From NCBI GenBank assembly GCA_025935155.1, contig JAICVV010000146.1, positions 1 to 5,812 of the forward strand: 5,812 nucleotides of DNA. Reading direction: 5' to 3'. A model generated the notes under the pieces. That model was not told where the DNA came from, ran no database searches, and saw nothing but the letters and a program-made list of their open reading frames with translations. This DNA comes from Alphaproteobacteria bacterium. GTDB taxonomy: Bacteria; Pseudomonadota; Alphaproteobacteria; Micropepsales; Micropepsaceae. This document shows, piece by piece, positions 5,238 to 5,812 of this stretch (position 1 is its first letter; each line of letters begins with the position of its first letter). A program made the translations under genes and the position numbers.

Positions 5238-5812
5238 ATGCGCCAGTACCTCGATCTGATGGAGCATGTGTTGAAGTCCGGTGCGGAGAAGCAGGACCGC
5301 ACCGGCACGGGCACGCTGTCCATCTTCGGACATCAGATGCGATTCGATCTGACGGAAGGCTTCCCGCTTCTCACCACCAAAAAGCTGTTCACCAAGGCGA
5401 TTATCTACGAGTTGCTGTGGTTCCTGCGCGGCGATACCAACGTGCGCTGGCTGCAGGAGCGTGGCGTCAGCATCTGGGACGAATGGGCCGACGAAACGGG
5501 CGATCTCGGGCCCGTGTACGGGTACCAATGGCGCTCCTGGCCCACACGGGATGGGGGCACCATCGACCAGATTTCCAATCTCATTGCGGACATCCGCCGT
5601 AATCCCGATTCGCGCCGGCTGATTGTCACGGCTTGGAATCCGGCGGATGTGCCGAAAATGGCGCTGCCGCCCTGCCACTGCTTGTTTCAGTTTTACGTGG
5701 CAAACAGGCGGCTATCATGCCAGCTCTATCAGCGCTCGGCGGATATTTTCCTCGGCGTGCCGTTCAACATCGCCTCCTATGCGCTGCTCACGATGATGGT
5801 GGCGCAGGTGAC
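5238..5812 (+). CDS. thyA: Thymidylate synthase, 5' part (runs off right edge)
   Basis: ThyA methylates dUMP to dTMP in the cytoplasm with 5,10-methylenetetrahydrofolate as donor and reductant. The first 191 codons are present, of about 264 expected. The phosphate-binding R21 is in DRTGTGT (20-26). [11 protein letters not shown] (91-101) follows. The catalytic cysteine is C146 in [12 protein letters not shown] (143-154). [22 protein letters not shown] (163-184) holds R166, D169 and N177, all at the same positions as in the E. coli enzyme, so the reading is unbroken. ATG at 5238 is the only start in frame after the brnA stop 27 nt upstream. The nearest GGAG ends 14 nt before it, a long spacing, so translation may be moderate. 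No separate promoter is obvious in the short gap, so transcription could come from the brn promoter or from inside brnA. A downstream folA gene is common but lies outside the window. Confidence 0.96.
   Translation, partial: MRQYLDLMEHVLKSGAEKQDRTGTGTLSIFGHQMRFDLTEGFPLLTTKKLFTKAIIYELLWFLRGDTNVRWLQERGVSIWDEWADETGDLGPVYGYQWRSWPTRDGGTIDQISNLIADIRRNPDSRRLIVTAWNPADVPKMALPPCHCLFQFYVANRRLSCQLYQRSADIFLGVPFNIASYALLTMMVAQV

Noticed and set aside
4661..5323. A 220-codon open frame on the minus strand over brnT, brnA and the thyA start
   Set aside because: It lies opposite clear BrnT, BrnA and ThyA homology and shows no family features. It is open partly because the region is GC-rich.
5112..5678. A 188-codon open frame on the minus strand
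   Set aside because: It is antisense to thyA, whose plus-strand reading has all catalytic residues in place.
1..5812. CRISPR array, insertion sequence or integrase
   Set aside because: I saw no regularly spaced repeats, no terminal inverted repeats and no transposase or integrase motifs in any frame.

Overview
The window looks like chromosomal DNA from an alphaproteobacterium. The strongest sign is a circularly permuted, two-piece tmRNA gene (ssrA) on the minus strand, a form typical of Alphaproteobacteria although also known in a few other lineages. GC-rich codon use, a BrnT/BrnA toxin-antitoxin locus and an HpnL-like membrane protein fit this. The species cannot be named from the sequence.

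Left part (1-3665) is read on the minus strand. From right to left it holds a PAPS-dependent sulfotransferase (2427-3665), an HpnL-like integral membrane protein joined to it by an ATGA stop/start overlap (1468-2430), the ssrA gene with its own promoter (about 1164-1480), a spacer carrying a degenerate second copy of the 3' structural element of the tmRNA (1085-1133), a second, distantly related sulfotransferase with lower GC by eye (212-964), and the start of a small membrane protein that runs off the left edge (1-166).

Right part (3797-5812) is read on the plus strand. It holds a membrane-anchored dihaem cytochrome c (3797-4657), a consensus promoter overlapping its stop codon, a frameshifted and interrupted brnT toxin pseudogene (4685-4963), an intact brnA antitoxin (4935-5210), and the first 191 codons of thymidylate synthase thyA (5238 to the right edge). 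The two halves are divergent around 3666-3796, where a perfect 7-bp inverted repeat is a candidate operator.

Working together: the sulfotransferase and the HpnL-like protein probably act on one cell-envelope molecule, since their translation looks coupled. The tmRNA rescues stalled ribosomes and tags the nascent protein with AANDNEMALAA, a short tag close in layout to that of E. coli. The brn locus appears to be a dead toxin with a surviving antitoxin that now sits just ahead of thyA. The most unusual points are the partial duplication beside the tmRNA, the 20-nt self-complementary spacer between the tmRNA pieces, and the orphaned antitoxin.
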